The notes under the pieces were generated by a model. That model worked only from the letters and a program-made list of their open reading frames with translations, did no database searches and was not told the origin of the DNA. Shown piece by piece: positions 13,948 to 15,160 of a stretch of DNA of 15,160 nt. The translations under genes were made by a program, and so were the position numbers. Numbering within the stretch: the first letter of the stretch is position 1; each line of letters opens with the position of its first letter. Location: assembly GCA_947630865.1 (NCBI GenBank), contig CANRJE010000024.1, forward strand, positions 1 to 15,160, read 5' to 3'. The stretch comes from an uncultured Bacilli bacterium. GTDB lineage: Bacteria > Bacillota_I > Bacilli_A > RF39 > UBA660.

Positions 13948-14437
13948 GATTGCTAATAAATTTTGTTATTATTTAAAAAATATTTTATTACCTATTTTAT
14001 TAGTAGCAACAATTTATATTATTGGTTATATGTTTCAAAGATTAGGAAAAGATATGTTTGGAGCAAATTTGATGGAATTTGTGAGTGTTGTTTTACCTTT
14101 TCTACTTTTAATGATTATCTTAATCTTTAATACGTTTTTAAAACATGATAATGTTAGAAACTGTTTCTTTTATAATTTTACAAGCTTACTTGTTATGATA
14201 GTAATTTTCATTTTTTGCTATCGAGCTTTATTTGATCAAAATATGTATATGTGGCATAAGTACACATATAAAATTAACTTTAATTATTTTTCAGACCAAT
14301 TAGGTCCTACAAAGATAATGTTATATGTTTTATCAGTTGCTAATATTCTTTTGATTATAGAAGGTTATATGAAAAAAGATAAGAAAAAAGAAAAAGTTAA
14401 ATTAAATTCTAAAAAAGTATTAGGAACAGCTGAATAA
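13940..14437 (+). CDS. Unknown four-TM membrane protein
   Basis: This 165-residue product has four predicted TM segments at about 13-34, 46-66, 80-98 and 125-143, with a Lys-rich C-terminal tail. Between TM3 and TM4 lies a loop of about 25 residues (YMWHKYTYKINFNYF) rich in aromatic residues, probably outside. No family motif is recognised. The start has a perfect SD, AAGGAGGT at 13928-13935, and overlaps the preceding gene by 8 nt, so it is cotranslated with it. A transport or assembly partner for the surface proteins is possible but unproven. Confidence 0.8.
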   Translation: MLKIANKFCYYLKNILLPILLVATIYIIGYMFQRLGKDMFGANLMEFVSVVLPFLLLMIILIFNTFLKHDNVRNCFFYNFTSLLVMIVIFIFCYRALFDQNMYMWHKYTYKINFNYFSDQLGPTKIMLYVLSVANILLIIEGYMKKDKKKEKVKLNSKKVLGTAE

Positions 14438-14475
14438 TTTGAAAAAATAAAAACATGATATCTATAGGTGATATT

Positions 14476-15075
14476 ATGTTTTATTTTTTTATTGAGATTA
14501 TGATTTCTTTAATTATTTTATTTTTAGTATATTCTCTTTTTAATCGTAAAGAGATTAATGTTTTAGAAATTATTATACTATTATTAATTTTTAATGTTTG
14601 CATCTTTTCATTATATAAAGAGTTAAATATTTTATATACAATTTTTTTATCATTTTTAATATTAGTTATCTATTATTTGTATTTATTTTTAAGAGATAAA
14701 ACTCTTAATAAAAAACTTAATCTGGAAGATAAAGTATTAATAAATAGAGGAATTGTTAACTTTCAAGAATTGATTAAAGAAAATTATAGTTATGAAAATT
14801 TAATGTTTAATTTGAAAAAACGTGGTATTAATAATCCAAGTTTAGTTGATTATTGTATTAAAAAAGATAATGATTTAATAATTTTTAGAAAAAATTCTAT
14901 TAAAAATTATCCTATTAGTATTATTGTTGATGGTAAAGTTTTAAGAGATAATTTAATTAGTATTAATAAAAGTTATGAATGGTTAATAAAAAAATTGAAT
15001 GATAATGATTTAGATTTAAAAGATATTAATTATGCTTATTATAAAAATAAAGATGTATTTTTTGTTGTAAATTAA
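14476..15075 (+). CDS. DUF421 (YetF/YcaP-type) membrane protein
   Basis: This 199-residue protein has three TM segments at about 3-23, 28-46 and 52-73 and a soluble C-terminal domain from about 84. The domain resembles the DUF421/YetF cytoplasmic domain: the pattern VLINRGIVNFQELIKEN, NLKKRGI, PISIIVDGKVLRDNL and WLIKKLNDNDL matches its repeated two-part layout. In Bacillus such proteins have no firmly assigned biochemical role. ATG at 14476 is set by AGGTGAT (14466-14472); the in-frame ATG at 14455 lies before it. The 38-nt gap to the previous gene has no terminator, so it is probably the last gene of the operon, followed by a strong hairpin. Confidence 0.82.
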   Translation: MFYFFIEIMISLIILFLVYSLFNRKEINVLEIIILLLIFNVCIFSLYKELNILYTIFLSFLILVIYYLYLFLRDKTLNKKLNLEDKVLINRGIVNFQELIKENYSYENLMFNLKKRGINNPSLVDYCIKKDNDLIIFRKNSIKNYPISIIVDGKVLRDNLISINKSYEWLIKKLNDNDLDLKDINYAYYKNKDVFFVVN

Positions 15076-15105
15076 AAAAATAGTGTAAAATTATGTAAAA
15101 TTTTT

Positions 15106-15137
15106 AACTCTTGAATTTAACGATTTAAGAGTTTTTT
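15106..15137 (+). terminator. Strong intrinsic terminator closing the sipW operon
   Basis: AACTCTTGAAT (15106-15116) pairs with ATTTAAGAGTT (15123-15133) over 11 bp with one G-T pair and a 6-nt loop, followed by T to 15137. It is the clearest terminator in the window. Confidence 0.87.
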
Positions 15138-15160
15138 GGTTTTAAAAAGAAAAATTGCTT

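Overview
The window is a very AT-rich stretch of bacterial chromosome, probably from an uncultivated or gut-type member of the Bacilli (Bacillota, the branch with RF39/Erysipelotrichia/Mollicutes-like genomes). This rests on base composition, consensus SigA-type promoters, strong AGGAGG/AGGTGAT Shine-Dalgarno (SD) sites, and Bacilli-specific families: a YqfQ/VrrA-like protein, a SipW-type signal peptidase with TasA-like partners, a DUF421/YetF protein and a PASTA-bearing class B PBP. Trp is encoded by TGG throughout and no conserved gene contains an in-frame TGA, so I read it with the standard bacterial code. I saw no tRNA, rRNA, CRISPR or insertion sequence. Species-level identity is not claimed.

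Left part (1-5064): the 3' end of a class B penicillin-binding protein with a PASTA domain; a PgsA-like CDP-alcohol phosphatidyltransferase; a convergent, tandem-HTH XRE regulator whose 3' end overlaps it; divergently, trpS from a near-perfect promoter with its own terminator; then a probable operon of a thymidylate-kinase-like protein with a degenerate Walker A loop, pyrH, and a small Lys-rich membrane protein. A large AT-rich hairpin separates this from the next gene.

Middle part (5063-9381): a small reverse-strand CxC membrane protein; an operon of a membrane-anchored PASTA+NodB polysaccharide deacetylase and galE (both envelope glycan functions); a convergent YqfQ/VrrA-like gene; then a two-TM membrane protein with a Cys-rich tail followed by truB.

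Right part (9382-15160): the most distinctive region. A monocistronic-looking gene encodes a membrane-anchored protein with six Big_2 (bacterial Ig-like) repeats. Next comes a tightly packed, apparently six-gene operon: an anchored TasA/CalY-like protein, a SipW/ER-type signal peptidase (Ser/His), a second TasA-like protein with a SipW-type signal sequence, an unknown single-TM protein, an unknown four-TM protein and a DUF421 protein. It starts at a promoter whose -35 lies in a 13-bp palindrome and ends at a strong intrinsic terminator. I infer a dedicated system that secretes or processes TasA-like surface or matrix proteins, possibly alongside the Big_2 stalk protein. Its function is not shown by the sequence.
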